From Mycobacterium innocens (lineage in GTDB: Bacteria > Actinomycetota > Actinomycetes > Mycobacteriales > Mycobacteriaceae), in assembly GCF_900566055.1 (NCBI RefSeq), contig NZ_UPHQ01000165.1, forward strand, positions 1 to 64,000: a stretch of 64,000 nucleotides of DNA. The letters are read 5' to 3'. Of the stretch, positions 26,551 through 36,255 are shown piece after piece. The notes under the pieces are model-generated. The model was not told where the DNA came from and made no database searches. It saw only the letters and a program-made list of their open reading frames with translations. How positions within the stretch are numbered: position 1 is the stretch's first letter; every line of letters starts with the position of its first letter. The position numbers and the translations under genes are program-made.

Positions 26551-26942
26551 TCTTCGTCGACGCCAACATCCCGATGTACCTGGTGGGTGCCGCACACCCG
26601 CACAAGCTCGATGCGCAGCGCCTGCTGGAAGCCGCGCTCTTCGCCGGCGAACGGCTGGTCACCGACGCCGAGGTATTGCAGGAGATCTGCCACCGCTACG
26701 CGGCGATCGGCCGGCGCGAGGCGATCCAGCCGGCCTTCGACGCGATCCTCGCCGTGGTCGACGACGTGTTGCCGATCGGCCGCGCCGACGTCGAGCATGC
26801 GAAGGACACCTTGTTGCGCTACCCAGCCCTGCCGGCCAGGGATGCATTGCACGTGGCCATCATGGCCCGCCACAACATCGCTGCGCTCATGAGCTTCGAC
26901 CGCGGCTTCGACGCCTACCCGGGGATCACGCGACTGACCTGA
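26547..26942 (+). CDS. VapC-type PIN-domain toxin
   Basis: A 131-residue PIN ribonuclease. Catalytic acidic residues are visible: Asp in [10 protein letters not shown] near the N-terminus, Glu in [13 protein letters not shown], Asp in [12 protein letters not shown] and Asp in [13 protein letters not shown]. This is the normal PIN set, so the toxin should be active and cleave RNA, typically tRNA or rRNA in mycobacterial VapCs. It is translated from a GTG at 26547 inside the antitoxin stop. The length is normal. It resembles the VapC3 type. Confidence 0.88.
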   Translation: MIFVDANIPMYLVGAAHPHKLDAQRLLEAALFAGERLVTDAEVLQEICHRYAAIGRREAIQPAFDAILAVVDDVLPIGRADVEHAKDTLLRYPALPARDALHVAIMARHNIAALMSFDRGFDAYPGITRLT

Positions 26943-26973
26943 CAAGGCAACCTTATATTCATTGCATAGATAG

Positions 26974-27015
26974 CGCTAAAAGGCATTGACACTCGCTAAA
27001 ACCCATCGTTAGCTT
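26974..27015 (+). promoter_or_regulatory. promoter of the amidohydrolase operon, with repeats
   Basis: TTGACA (26986-26991) and TAGCTT (27010-27015) are 18 bases apart. The ATG at 27021 follows the -10 by five bases, which implies a leaderless mRNA. CGCTAAAA occurs at 26974-26981 and 26994-27001, exactly 20 bases (two helical turns) apart. GCTAA and TTAGC (26995-26999 and 27009-27013) form an inverted repeat at the -10. These look like an operator. Confidence 0.55.
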
Positions 27016-27020
27016 CTCTT

Positions 27021-28214
27021 ATGGCGCTGCTGCCAGACCCCGATCCCCGGCAGCGACAGCACGTCGTGATCTCGGTCGACGACCATGTCGTCGAGCCGCC
27101 CGACATGTTCGCCGGGCGGCTGCCCACCGCGCTGGCCGACCGGGCGCCGACGGTCGTCGAGACCGACGACGGGCGCCAGGTATGGCGCTACGAGGGCCGG
27201 GAATACCCGAACATCGGGCTCAACGCGGTGATCGGCCGGCCGCGCGAGGAATGGAGCATGGAAGCCGCCCGGTTCGACGAAATGCGCCGCGGCTGTTGGG
27301 ATATCGACGCCCGCATCGCCGACATGGACCTCGCCGGCATCTGGGCGTCGCTGAACTTCCCGTCGCTGATCGCCGGGTTCGCGGGCACCGTGTTCTGGAA
27401 GAGCGACGATCTGGAGCTGGGGCTGGCCGTGCTGCGCGCCTGGAACGACTGGCACCTCGAGGTGTGGGCCGGCGCCTACCCGCAGCGGATCATCCCGCTG
27501 CAGCTGCCCTGGCTCGCCGACCCGCAGCTGGCCCCGGAGGAGATCCGCCGCAACGCCGACCGCGGGTTCAAAGCGGTCAGCTTTCCCGAGCTGCCCGCGC
27601 ACTGCGGCCTGCCCAGCTTGCACACCGGGGTCTGGGATCCGTTCTTCGCCGCCTGCGAGGAGACCGACACGGTGGTCTGCCTGCACACCGGGTCGGCGCA
27701 GTGGGCGCCGATCCCCGCCTTCGACACCCCGTTCGAGACCATCACCACACTGTTCCCGGTCAACGGCCTGGTCGCCTGCGCGGACATGCTGTGGTCGGGC
27801 ATCCCGGTGCGCTTCCCGCGGCTGAACATCACGCTGGCCGAGGGCGGCCTGGGCTGGGCGGCCATGCTCGGCGACCGCGCCGATTACGTTCTGGCGCACT
27901 CCGCTTCGGGCCACGAGGGCGGCTCCTGGAAAAGCGACCTGCTGCCCAGCGAGGTGCTGCGACGCACCTTCTGGTTCTGCTCGATCGACGATCCGCACGC
28001 GTTCGGCGCGCTGGACGCGATCGGGGCCGACCGCATCCTCGTCGAAAGCGACTATCCGCACGCCGACTCGACCTGGCCCGACACCCAACAGGTCGTGGCG
28101 CGCAACGTCGCCGGCCTGTCGGCGGCGGACGCGGCCAAGATCACCCACCGCAACGCCGCGCAGCTGTTTCGTCACCCGCTTCCGGACGAACGGTGGCTCG
28201 CGGCCACCGGATAG
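27021..28214 (+). CDS. amidohydrolase-2 family metal-dependent hydrolase
   Basis: A 397-residue TIM-barrel hydrolase of the amidohydrolase-2 type, related to decarboxylases such as those acting on aromatic acids. The N-terminus has ISVDDHVVEPPDMF (metal-binding D-x-H and the E-P pattern), the middle VVCLHTGSAQW with a barrel His, and the C-terminus ILVESDYPHADSTWP with the conserved catalytic Asp. All expected metal ligands seem present. It is the first gene of a same-strand group with a deacylase-like gene (19 bp gap) and a P450. Its substrate is unknown. Confidence 0.85.
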   Translation: MALLPDPDPRQRQHVVISVDDHVVEPPDMFAGRLPTALADRAPTVVETDDGRQVWRYEGREYPNIGLNAVIGRPREEWSMEAARFDEMRRGCWDIDARIADMDLAGIWASLNFPSLIAGFAGTVFWKSDDLELGLAVLRAWNDWHLEVWAGAYPQRIIPLQLPWLADPQLAPEEIRRNADRGFKAVSFPELPAHCGLPSLHTGVWDPFFAACEETDTVVCLHTGSAQWAPIPAFDTPFETITTLFPVNGLVACADMLWSGIPVRFPRLNITLAEGGLGWAAMLGDRADYVLAHSASGHEGGSWKSDLLPSEVLRRTFWFCSIDDPHAFGALDAIGADRILVESDYPHADSTWPDTQQVVARNVAGLSAADAAKITHRNAAQLFRHPLPDERWLAATG

Positions 28215-28233
28215 AACGGCGTAGGAGGGGCCC

Positions 28234-29958
28234 ATGCTCGACCTGTTGATCCGTGACTCCGAGATCGTCGACGGTACCGGCGCGCCCGCCCGCCACGGCG
28301 ACGTCGGCGTCCGTGACGGGCGGATCGTCGCCGTCGGAGAAAGCGACGACCTGTCCACGAAAACCGTTGATGCCCATGGACTTACGCTGGCACCGGGATT
28401 CGTCGACCTGCACACCCACTACGATGCGCAGCTGTTCTGGGACCCGACGGCGAGCCCGTCGGTGCAACACGGGGTAACCACGGTCTTCGGCGGCAACTGC
28501 GGCTTCACGCTGGCGCCCGCCGCAGCCGACCAGCACGACTACCTCACCCGGATGCTGGCGCGGGTCGAGGGGATGCCGCTGGACGCGCTGCGTGCTGGCC
28601 TGGACTGGGGCTGGGCGTCGTTCGGCGACTGGCTCGACCGCCTCGAGAGCCGCATCGCCGTCAATGCCGGCTTCCTGGTTGGCCATTCGGCACTGCGGCT
28701 GGCGGCGATGGGTAACGACGCGGTCGGCGGCCAGGCTACCCCGACACAGATCGACACGATGGTCGCGGTGCTGCACGACGCGCTGAACGCCGGCGCGCTC
28801 GGGCTGTCGACCTCGCAGTCGCCCACTCACAACGACGGTTCCGGCCAGCCGGTGCCGTCCCGCAGCGCCTCAAGAGAGGAACTGGTGGCGCTGGCCTCCG
28901 GCGTGCGCGACCACCCGGGCACCACGCTGGAGGCCATCATCGGCGGCTGCCTGTCCGGCTTCACCGATGACGACATCGCGTTGCTCACCGACATGTCCGT
29001 GGCCGCCGACCGGCCGCTGAACTGGAACCTGCTGGGTGTGACGGCGGCAAACCCGGCGGGGCACGAAAAGCAGTTGCGCGCCTACGATGTCGCGGCCGAA
29101 CGCGGCGGCCGGGTGGTGGCACTCACCTTGCCGCACGGCATGAAGATCCGGCTTTCGTTCCTGTCCGGTTTCGTGCTCGACGGGCTGCCCGGGTGGCGCG
29201 ACACCATGCACCTGCCGGTGCCGCAGCGGCTGGCCGCGCTCGCCGACCCCGCGGTGCGTCGCCGGCTCGCCGAGGGCGCCGCCTCCAAGGAGGCGGGCAT
29301 GCTGCGCGGCCTGGCGCAATGGGACCGGCTAGTCATCGTCGAGACGTTCGCGCCCGAGAACGCCGACGCCACCGGGCGCAGCGTCGGCGAGGTCGCGGCC
29401 GCCCGCGGCGGCGAGCCGTTCGACACGCTGTTGGACATCGTGATCGCCGACGAGCTGCGCACCGGACTCTCCCCGCCGCTGACCGGTGACGACGCGGCCG
29501 ACTGGCGGGCGCGCGCGCAGGTGTGGCGCCACCCGGGCGCGGTGATCGGCGGCTCGGACGCCGGCGCCCACCTGGACATGATGTGCGGCGCGATCTACAC
29601 GACGTCGCTGCTGGGCAAGGGCGTGCGCGAGCATCGGGTGGTGACGCTGGAGGAAGCCGTGCGGCTGATCACCGACGTGCCGGCCCGGTTCTACGGGCTG
29701 ACGCACCGTGGCCGGATCGCGCCCGGCTGGCACGCCGACCTGGTGCTGTTCGACCCGGCGACGGTCGGCCACGGCCCCGAACGCACCCGCTACGACCTGC
29801 CCGCGGGCGCGCCCCGGCTGGTCGCCGTCGCCCGCGGAATCAGCTCGGTGCTGGTCGGTGGCGTCGAGGTGTGCCGCGACGGCGCCGCCACCGGCGCGCT
29901 GCCCGGCACCGTGCTGCGGTCCGGGCGGGATACCGAGACGGTGTCGGCTCATGGCTGA
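28234..29958 (+). CDS. N-acyl-D-amino-acid deacylase-like amidohydrolase
   Basis: A 574-residue protein of the D-aminoacylase/dihydroorotase-like group. It starts with the usual small beta-domain (MLDLLIRDSEIVDGTGAPA), then FVDLHTHYDAQLFWDP with the metal HxH, GVTTVFGGNCGF, VGHSALRLAAMG, and GGSDAGAHLDMM near the end, which supplies the catalytic Asp, and a closing beta part (GRIAPGWHADLVLFDP). It has a fair ribosome site (GTAGGAGGGGCC) before the ATG. The last codons overlap the start of the P450. Homologues of this type are common next to amidohydrolase-2 genes in mycobacteria, but no substrate is proven. Confidence 0.88.
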   Translation: MLDLLIRDSEIVDGTGAPARHGDVGVRDGRIVAVGESDDLSTKTVDAHGLTLAPGFVDLHTHYDAQLFWDPTASPSVQHGVTTVFGGNCGFTLAPAAADQHDYLTRMLARVEGMPLDALRAGLDWGWASFGDWLDRLESRIAVNAGFLVGHSALRLAAMGNDAVGGQATPTQIDTMVAVLHDALNAGALGLSTSQSPTHNDGSGQPVPSRSASREELVALASGVRDHPGTTLEAIIGGCLSGFTDDDIALLTDMSVAADRPLNWNLLGVTAANPAGHEKQLRAYDVAAERGGRVVALTLPHGMKIRLSFLSGFVLDGLPGWRDTMHLPVPQRLAALADPAVRRRLAEGAASKEAGMLRGLAQWDRLVIVETFAPENADATGRSVGEVAAARGGEPFDTLLDIVIADELRTGLSPPLTGDDAADWRARAQVWRHPGAVIGGSDAGAHLDMMCGAIYTTSLLGKGVREHRVVTLEEAVRLITDVPARFYGLTHRGRIAPGWHADLVLFDPATVGHGPERTRYDLPAGAPRLVAVARGISSVLVGGVEVCRDGAATGALPGTVLRSGRDTETVSAHG

Positions 29959-31174
29959 GGTGGCAACCAACGACTTCGACCCGACCGAGCTGCAGGGCGG
30001 GCTGCTCATGCAGGTCGAAAACGTGCACGAGCGGCTGCGCGAGGCGCGCGCGCGACACCGGGTGATGCTCGGAAACCCCTTCACCGAGGTCAGGGCCGGG
30101 CAGGTCGGCGATTTCGGGGTGACGGTGCTCGGCTACGACGAGTGCCAGACGGTGCTCACCCATCCGGACACCTTCTCCTCGTCGATCTACGAGCACATCA
30201 TGGGCCCGGTCATGGGTCGCACCCTGCTGGAGCTCGAGGGAGCCGAGCATCGGGCCAGCCGGGCGCTGGTGTCGCCGTCGTTCCGGTCGGCGCTGCTGGA
30301 ACGATGGCGCGCCGAGCTGGTGGAGGTGGTGGTCCACGAGCTCATCGACCGGTTCGCGCCGCGCGGGCGCGCCGAGCTGGCCCGCGAGTTCACCTTCGCG
30401 TTTCCGGTCCAGGTGATCGCGCGGATCATGGGCCTGCCGCGACAGGACTACCCGCGCTTCCAGCGGCTGTCGATCGAGCTGCTCAATGTGGTCTACGACT
30501 GGCAGTGCGGGCTGGCCGCGTCGAGAGCGCTGAAGGCCTACTTCACCGAAATCCTCGCCGAGCGCCGACGCAACCCGCAGGACGACCTGATCAGCACGCT
30601 TGCGGACTCCGAGATCGACGGCGCACGGCTGACCGACGACGAGATCTTCGCGTTCCTGCTGCTGATCCTGCCCGCCGGCGTCGAGACGACCTACCGGGCC
30701 TCGGGCAACCTGCTGGTCGCGCTGCTCACCGAACCGGAGCTGCTGGACACGCTGCGGGCCGACCGCGGGCTGGTCCGCGCTGCCATCGAGGAGGCGTTGC
30801 GCTGGGAGCCGCCGATCACCACGGTGGTGCGGATGGCGGTCCGCGACTGCGAGCTCGGCGGGATCTCGATTCCGGCGGGAAGCAACGTCAGCGTCAGTGT
30901 CGCGGCCGCCAATCGGGACCCGGCGCGCTACCCGGATCCGGACCGCTTCGATCCCGCCCGCAAGAACATCGCGCACCTGACGTTCGGCGGCGGCCCGCAT
31001 CTGTGCCTCGGCATGCACTTGGCGCGCATGGAGGCCGCGGTGGCGATCAACGCGCTGCTGGACCGCCTGCCGGGGCTGCGGCTGGACGCGAGCGCACCGA
31101 CTCCGCACGTGGTGGGGGTCGCCTTCCGCTCGCCCGCCGCGCTGCCGGTCGAGTTCGCGCCGGCGCCGGCCTGA
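29951..31174 (+). CDS. cytochrome P450
   Basis: A 407-residue bacterial class I P450. Motifs in order: I-helix LILPAGVETTYRA (acid/Thr pair near residue 245), K-helix EEALRWEP in the ExxR position, and the heme loop FGGGPHLCLGMHLARME with the Cys thiolate. The start at 29951 lies inside the end of the deacylase gene, so the two are translationally coupled. As the last gene of the operon it probably hydroxylates a substrate related to the acylated compound processed by the first two enzymes; no CYP family is assigned. No ferredoxin gene accompanies it. Confidence 0.92.
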   Translation: MAEVATNDFDPTELQGGLLMQVENVHERLREARARHRVMLGNPFTEVRAGQVGDFGVTVLGYDECQTVLTHPDTFSSSIYEHIMGPVMGRTLLELEGAEHRASRALVSPSFRSALLERWRAELVEVVVHELIDRFAPRGRAELAREFTFAFPVQVIARIMGLPRQDYPRFQRLSIELLNVVYDWQCGLAASRALKAYFTEILAERRRNPQDDLISTLADSEIDGARLTDDEIFAFLLLILPAGVETTYRASGNLLVALLTEPELLDTLRADRGLVRAAIEEALRWEPPITTVVRMAVRDCELGGISIPAGSNVSVSVAAANRDPARYPDPDRFDPARKNIAHLTFGGGPHLCLGMHLARMEAAVAINALLDRLPGLRLDASAPTPHVVGVAFRSPAALPVEFAPAPA

Positions 31175-31308
31175 CGCCGGCCTCCCACATGGCGCGTCGT
31201 CGGCGCCGCAACCCACAGCTAACCCTCGTCGAACGTGCACGTAGTGCGAAAAATCGCGCCGGAATTCGCAACGAATGCACGCTCGGGGCGGCTGGTGAAC
31301 CAGACGGG

Positions 31309-32433
31309 CTACAGATAGCCGGTCTGGTTCACCAGCCGCACCGACGACGCTCCATCGGCATAGAACTCGGCGATGCTCAGCGACGCCAAATCGAGGTGCA
31401 ACCGGTACAGGATGCCCGCCCCGGCATCCAGGGCCAGCCGCAACAACATCTTGATCGGCGTGACGTGAGAGACCACCAGGACCGTGGCGCCCTCGTGCCC
31501 GGCGATGATCCGGTCACGCCCGCGACAAACCCGCAGCAGCACGTCGTCGAAACTCTCCCCACCCGGGGGCGTGGCGCTGGTGTCACGCAGCCAGCGGCGG
31601 TGCAGCTCGGGGTCGCGTTCGGCCGCCTCCGCGAAAGTCATTCCCTCCCATGCGCCGAAGTCGGTCTCGACGAGGTCGTCGTCTACGGTCACCTCCAGAC
31701 CCAGGGCCCGGGCCGCCGTCGTCGCCGTGTCATAGGCCCGCTGCAACGGCGAGGACACCACCGCCGCGATCCCGCCGCGCTGCGCGAGATAGCGGGCGGC
31801 CAGCCCGGCCTGCCGCCATCCCACTTCGTTCAACGCCGGGTTGCCCCGCCCCGAATAGCGGCGCTGCACCGATAGCTCGGTCTGCCCGTGCCGCAACAAC
31901 AGCAGCCGGGTGGCCGCACCGCGTCGGCCCGTCCATCCGGGAGCTGTCGGGGATTCGGTCGCAAGCTTGTGCGGCGGGTCGGCAACAGCCAACACCGGCA
32001 CGGCGGTGTTCTCCCCACGGCGATTGGTGCGAACCGCGGCATCCATCGCTTCGTTGGCCAACCGATCGGCATACGCATTCCGTGACCGCGGCACCCACCC
32101 GTAGCTGATCCGGCGGAAGTGCCGCGCCAGCGCCTGAGCCTGCGCATGCAGTTCCACCAGGTCCGGGTGCTTGACCTTCCAGCGCCCGCACATCTGCTCC
32201 ACCACCAGCTTGGAGTCCATCAGGACCGTTGCCTCGGTGGCGCCCAGCTTCACCGCGTCGTCCAGGCCGGCGATCAACCCGCGGTATTCAGCGACGTTGT
32301 TGGTGGCCCGGCCGATCGCCTGCTTGGACTCCGCCAGCACGGTCGAGCGGTCCATGGTCCACACCACCGCGCCGTATCCGGCCGGCCCGGGGTTGCCCCG
32401 CGACCCGCCGTCGGCTTCGATGATGACTTTCAC
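31309..32433 (-). CDS. bifunctional RNase HI / histidine (acid) phosphatase
   Basis: A 374-residue counterpart of Rv2228c. Residues 1-135 are a type I RNase H (IIEADGGSRGNPGPAGYG, with Asp and the later Glu in NNVAEYRGL, Asp in VLMDSKLVVEQ), which degrades RNA in RNA-DNA hybrids. Residues 170-374 are a phosphoglycerate-mutase-like phosphatase of the CobC type (LLLLRHGQTELSVQRRYSG with the catalytic RHG, ETDFGAWEG, VVSHVTPIK with the second His). In M. tuberculosis both parts are active and the phosphatase acts in the cobalamin pathway. Its ATG overlaps the preceding stop by 4 bases (ATGA), so it ends an operon with the zinc-ribbon, NIF3 and cobC genes. Confidence 0.95.
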   Translation of the reverse strand: MKVIIEADGGSRGNPGPAGYGAVVWTMDRSTVLAESKQAIGRATNNVAEYRGLIAGLDDAVKLGATEATVLMDSKLVVEQMCGRWKVKHPDLVELHAQAQALARHFRRISYGWVPRSRNAYADRLANEAMDAAVRTNRRGENTAVPVLAVADPPHKLATESPTAPGWTGRRGAATRLLLLRHGQTELSVQRRYSGRGNPALNEVGWRQAGLAARYLAQRGGIAAVVSSPLQRAYDTATTAARALGLEVTVDDDLVETDFGAWEGMTFAEAAERDPELHRRWLRDTSATPPGGESFDDVLLRVCRGRDRIIAGHEGATVLVVSHVTPIKMLLRLALDAGAGILYRLHLDLASLSIAEFYADGASSVRLVNQTGYL

Positions 32434-33167
32434 TGCTCAAAACCCTTGACCCGCAATAGGATTGCGCCACATTCCGGGCACCGCAACACATCGTCGTCGG
32501 CGGCCGCCGAGATCCGGGCCAGCTCGCCGCGGCCGATCTCGATCCGGCAGGCCCCACATCGATGACCCTGCAACGGTCCGGCGCCCGGCCCTCCCCCGGC
32601 CCGCTGCCGCTCGTAGAGGGCAACAAGGTCGGGATTCAACGAGGCGCTGAGTTCCTCGCGGCGCGACGAGCGTTCCCGGCGGGACTGCTCGAGTTCGGCC
32701 AGCGCGGCGTCCCGGGCTTGCCGGGCGCCGTCCAGCTCGGTGTGCAACTTCTCCAGTGCCGCCGTCTCGGCGACCTGCCGGGCCTGCAGTTCCTCGCGGC
32801 GCTCCATCACCTCCAGCAGGGAGTCTTCCAGGCTGGCCTGACGACGTTCCAGCGTCTCCAGTTCGTGCTGCAGGTCCGACAGTTGCTTGGCGTCCGTGGC
32901 GCCGGACGTGAGCAGCGACCGGTCCCGCTCCTCGCGCTTGCGCACCGCGTCGATTTCTGCCTCGAATCGCGACACCTGGGCGTCCAAGTCCTCCACAGCG
33001 ATTCGCACGGCGGCCAGCCGGTCACCGGCGGCGTGGTGCTCGATCTGCGCCCGCTCGCAGGCCTCTCGCTGCGGCAGATGCGTGGACCGATACGCGATCC
33101 GCGACAGCTCGGCATCCAGCTTCGCCAATTCCAATAGCGAACGTTGCTGTGCCGCTTCGGCTTTCAT
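32430..33167 (-). CDS. zinc-ribbon coiled-coil protein (Rv2229c-like)
   Basis: A 245-residue protein. Residues 10-170 form a long antiparallel coiled coil ([55 protein letters not shown]). The C-terminus has a four-Cys ribbon, [18 protein letters not shown] and then [11 protein letters not shown]. This is the CT398-like family, whose role is not known; a nucleic-acid or secretion-linked adaptor has been proposed for relatives. The ATG overlaps the NIF3 stop and the stop overlaps the RNase H start, so it is translated as part of the cobC operon. The same length as the M. tuberculosis protein. Confidence 0.92.
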   Translation of the reverse strand: MKAEAAQQRSLLELAKLDAELSRIAYRSTHLPQREACERAQIEHHAAGDRLAAVRIAVEDLDAQVSRFEAEIDAVRKREERDRSLLTSGATDAKQLSDLQHELETLERRQASLEDSLLEVMERREELQARQVAETAALEKLHTELDGARQARDAALAELEQSRRERSSRREELSASLNPDLVALYERQRAGGGPGAGPLQGHRCGACRIEIGRGELARISAAADDDVLRCPECGAILLRVKGFEQ

Positions 33168-34300
33168 GTCCCGTCTCCAGGTCTTGTTGCCACATTCCAC
33201 GGATCGGTGCGGATGGTGGACACCCGCACCGGCAGCGACGCGCCGAAATGGGACCGCAGCACGCCGGCGGCTTGGTCGCACCAAGGGAATTCGCTGGCCC
33301 AGTGCGCGAGGTCGATCAGGGCCACCGGCGAGGACCGACAGTGCTCGTCGGCGGGGTGGTGCCGCAGGTCGGCGGTGACATAGGCCTGCACCTCCGCCGC
33401 GGCCGCGGCGCCCAGCAACGAGTCCCCGGCGCCGCCGCAGACCGCCACCCGCGAAACCGGCAGGCCGGGATCACCAGCGGCACGCACTCCCCAGGACGTC
33501 GCGGGCAGCGCCGCGCAGACCCGGGAGACGAAGTCGCGCAGCGGTTCCGGCTGGGGCAGCGTGCCAATCCGGCCCAACCCGACGCCGGCCGGCGGCGGCA
33601 CCAGGGCGAAGATGTCGAAGGCCGGTTCCTCGTAGGGGTGCGCGGCCCGCATCGCCGCCAGCACCGCGGCCCGCGCCCGCGCGGGTGCGACCACCTCCAC
33701 CCGATCCTCGGCCACCTGTTCGACGGTGCCGACGGCGCCTATTGCGGGCGATGCACCCTCCAGCGCGAGGAACTGTCCGGTACCGGTAACGCTCCAGCCG
33801 CAGTGCGAGTAGTCACCGATATGTCCGGCACCGGCCTCAAACACCGCCGCCCGCACCGCATCCGCGGACTCGCGCGGTACATAGATGACCCATTTGTCCC
33901 GATCGGCCGCCCCGGGCAACGGATCAAGCACGCCTTCGACGGTCAGGCCCAGCGCCTGCGCCAGCGCGTCGGAGACCCCCGGTGACGCCGAGTCGGCATT
34001 GGTGTGCGCGGTGAACAGCGACTTGCCCGATCGGATCAAGCGGTGCACGAGCCCACCCTTGGGCGTGCTGGCAGCGACCGTATCGACCCCGCGCAACAGC
34101 AACGGATGATGGGCCAGCAACAGGCCCCCGTCGGGAACTTCGTCGACGACCGCCGCTGTCGCGTCCACCGCGACGGTCACCGAATCCACCACGTCGGCCG
34201 GATCGCCGCAGACCAGGCCGACCGAATCCCACGACTCGGCAAGCCGCGGCGGATACGCCTGGTCCAGCACCTCGATGACGTCGGCCAACCGCACACTCAT
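33164..34300 (-). CDS. NIF3-like protein (GTP cyclohydrolase 1 type 2 family)
   Basis: A 378-residue NIF3 family protein like Rv2230c. [31 protein letters not shown] and [12 protein letters not shown] carry metal-binding residues (His pair), with [19 protein letters not shown] and, near the end, [13 protein letters not shown] closing the di-metal site. An inserted PII-like domain lies in the middle ([11 protein letters not shown]). The family binds two metals, but its reaction is not established despite the GTP cyclohydrolase label. The start at 34300 overlaps the cobC stop by four bases. Confidence 0.93.
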   Translation of the reverse strand: MSVRLADVIEVLDQAYPPRLAESWDSVGLVCGDPADVVDSVTVAVDATAAVVDEVPDGGLLLAHHPLLLRGVDTVAASTPKGGLVHRLIRSGKSLFTAHTNADSASPGVSDALAQALGLTVEGVLDPLPGAADRDKWVIYVPRESADAVRAAVFEAGAGHIGDYSHCGWSVTGTGQFLALEGASPAIGAVGTVEQVAEDRVEVVAPARARAAVLAAMRAAHPYEEPAFDIFALVPPPAGVGLGRIGTLPQPEPLRDFVSRVCAALPATSWGVRAAGDPGLPVSRVAVCGGAGDSLLGAAAAAEVQAYVTADLRHHPADEHCRSSPVALIDLAHWASEFPWCDQAAGVLRSHFGASLPVRVSTIRTDPWNVATRPGDGT

Positions 34301-35349
34301 CGGCGCCTCCCGCTGTGCCCGCAACCGATGGCCTGAACCAGCCGCGGCCACTCCGCTCGCACCGCCGCGCGCAGATACCGGTTGTCCAGGCCGACGAACG
34401 TATCGCAGCGGCGAACCGCAATTCGCTTCTGGTGCAAGTCGTTTCGGATTCGCACGGCATCCGGCATGCCGAACAGCACAAACGGTGCGCAACCGTCGAC
34501 CACCGCGGCACCCACCGACTGCAGGCCGGCCACCATCGCCGCGCGCAGTGCCACCAGCCGCTGGGCACCGGCGGCGGCCTCGGCCACCGCTTCGGGCGCA
34601 CAGCACGCCGCGATGGCCGCCAGCTGCAGGGTGCCCACCGGCCAGTGCGGGCGCCGCGCGGTCAGCCGGGCCAGCACGTCCGGTGCGCCGAGGGCATAAC
34701 CCACTCGCAAACCGGCCAGCGACCACGTCTTGGTCAGGCTGCGCAGCACCAGCACATCAGGCAGGCAGTCGCCGGCCAGCGACTCGGGCTCCCCGGGAAT
34801 CGAATCGGCGAACGCTTCGTCGACGACCAGGATTCGTCCCGGCCGGCGCAACGCCAGCAACTGCTCGCGGGTGTGCAACACCGCGGTCGGGTTGGTCGGA
34901 TTACCCACCACCACGAGGTCGGCCGCCTCGGGCACCGCCACACCGGCTAGGCCGAACGGCGGCTCGAGGACAACGTGGTCCACCGGGATTCCGGCGGCGC
35001 TCAGCGCCACCGCCGGCTCGGTGAACGAGGGCGCGATGATCGCCGCGCGAGCCGGAGCCAGGTTGGGCAACAACGCGAAACCCTCCGCCGCCCCGGCCAG
35101 GGGCAGCACTTCGTCGCGGGTTCGGCCGTGCCGGGCGGCTATCGCCTGTTGTGCGCGGCGCACCTCGTCCACGCTTGGATAGCGGGCCAGATCAGTCAGC
35201 CGGGCCGCCAGAACGTCGACAAGCCACTGCGGCGGGCGGGTCTCACGGACATTGACCGCGAAATCCAGCATGTCGGGCGCGACGGCCTGATCACCGTGAT
35301 AGCGCGCCGCGGCGAGGCAAATCGACGCGCTGTGATCCAGATCCGCCAC
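34297..35349 (-). CDS. cobC: L-threonine-O-3-phosphate decarboxylase-like aminotransferase
   Basis: A 350-residue fold-type I PLP protein like Rv2231c. In cobalamin-making bacteria the enzyme makes aminopropanol phosphate for the nucleotide loop. Seen: [15 protein letters not shown] at the start, [16 protein letters not shown] (PLP phosphate region), [28 protein letters not shown] (Asp to PLP) and [19 protein letters not shown] with the PLP Lys. Starts with GTG at 35349. It is the first gene of the operon down to 31309, a grouping that links cobalamin salvage with RNase H. Confidence 0.92.
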   Translation of the reverse strand: MADLDHSASICLAAARYHGDQAVAPDMLDFAVNVRETRPPQWLVDVLAARLTDLARYPSVDEVRRAQQAIAARHGRTRDEVLPLAGAAEGFALLPNLAPARAAIIAPSFTEPAVALSAAGIPVDHVVLEPPFGLAGVAVPEAADLVVVGNPTNPTAVLHTREQLLALRRPGRILVVDEAFADSIPGEPESLAGDCLPDVLVLRSLTKTWSLAGLRVGYALGAPDVLARLTARRPHWPVGTLQLAAIAACCAPEAVAEAAAGAQRLVALRAAMVAGLQSVGAAVVDGCAPFVLFGMPDAVRIRNDLHQKRIAVRRCDTFVGLDNRYLRAAVRAEWPRLVQAIGCGHSGRRR

Positions 35350-35529
35350 CAGTGAAACACTAGTGCGCCGGTGGACTACCCAGGCATCCGGAGCACCGCC
35401 CCCGGCGGGCGTGGCCCGGGTCGGGTCGGGGCGGGCAGTCGCTGGCCAGCGTAGAAGCGGTCCGCTCCGGCGGGTGAGCCGGTGGCGTTAACGCCGGTCG
35501 GTGCCGGACGACCCGCCGCATCACCGACA

Positions 35530-36255
35530 ATGGAAGGCGTGACAGGTTCGATCGCGACCGATTCGCCCGACTGCGGCGCCGCCCGCCGCCCTACCGCGGT
35601 CTCCGACGGGCCGCCGCAGCTGGTGATCTTCGACCTCGACGGGACCCTGACCGATTCGGCACACGGGATCGTGGCGAGCTTCCGCCATGCGCTCGACCAC
35701 ATCGGCGCCGCCGTTCCCGAGGGCGACCTGGCCGCCTGGATCGTCGGCCCGCCGATGGACGACACCTTTCGCGCGATGGAGCTCGGCGATCGTGTCGAAG
35801 ACGCGATCGCGGCTTTCCGGGCCGAATACGGCGCCCGCGGCTGGGCGATGAACACCGTGTTCGACGGGATAGCGCCGCTGCTGGGCGATCTGCGCGCCAC
35901 CGGGGTCCGGCTGGCGGTGGCCACTTGCAAGCTCGAGCCAACAGCGCGACGCATTCTGGCGCACTTCGGGCTGGAGCAACATTTCGAGGTCATCGCCGGA
36001 GCCAGTGGCGACGGCTCACGGAGCAGCAAGATCGAGGTGCTGGGCCACGCGCTCGCCCAGCTGCGGCCGCTGCCCGAGCGGGTCCTCATGGTCGGCGACC
36101 GCAACCATGACGTCGAGGGCGCGGCAGCGCACGGCATCGACACCGTGGTGGTCGGCTGGGGATACGGGCAGGACGATTTCGGCCACGACACTGACGCCAC
36201 CCTCGTCAGGCACGCCCGCACCATCGACGAGCTGCGGGAGGCGCTGGGTGTCTGA
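35530..36255 (+). CDS. ptkA: PtkA-like HAD-fold protein tyrosine kinase
   Basis: A 241-residue HAD-fold protein like PtkA (Rv2232), which acts as a tyrosine kinase on the phosphatase PtpA in M. tuberculosis. Motifs: VIFDLDGTLTDSA (HAD motif I), AVATCKLEPTARRIL, VLMVGDRNHDVEGAAAHG (motif IV). The first 35 residues are of low complexity and start choice is open: ATG 35530 is used, and a GTG at 35482 is possible. The M. tuberculosis protein has a longer N-terminus. It overlaps ptpA by 8 bases, so they are made together. M. tuberculosis has a toxin-antitoxin pair just upstream here (vapBC16), which this genome lacks. Confidence 0.93.
   Translation: MEGVTGSIATDSPDCGAARRPTAVSDGPPQLVIFDLDGTLTDSAHGIVASFRHALDHIGAAVPEGDLAAWIVGPPMDDTFRAMELGDRVEDAIAAFRAEYGARGWAMNTVFDGIAPLLGDLRATGVRLAVATCKLEPTARRILAHFGLEQHFEVIAGASGDGSRSSKIEVLGHALAQLRPLPERVLMVGDRNHDVEGAAAHGIDTVVVGWGYGQDDFGHDTDATLVRHARTIDELREALGV

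Noticed and set aside
27009..28415. A 468-codon open frame opposite the amidohydrolase
   Set aside because: Shadow of the coding strand; Arg/Gly-rich without any motif.
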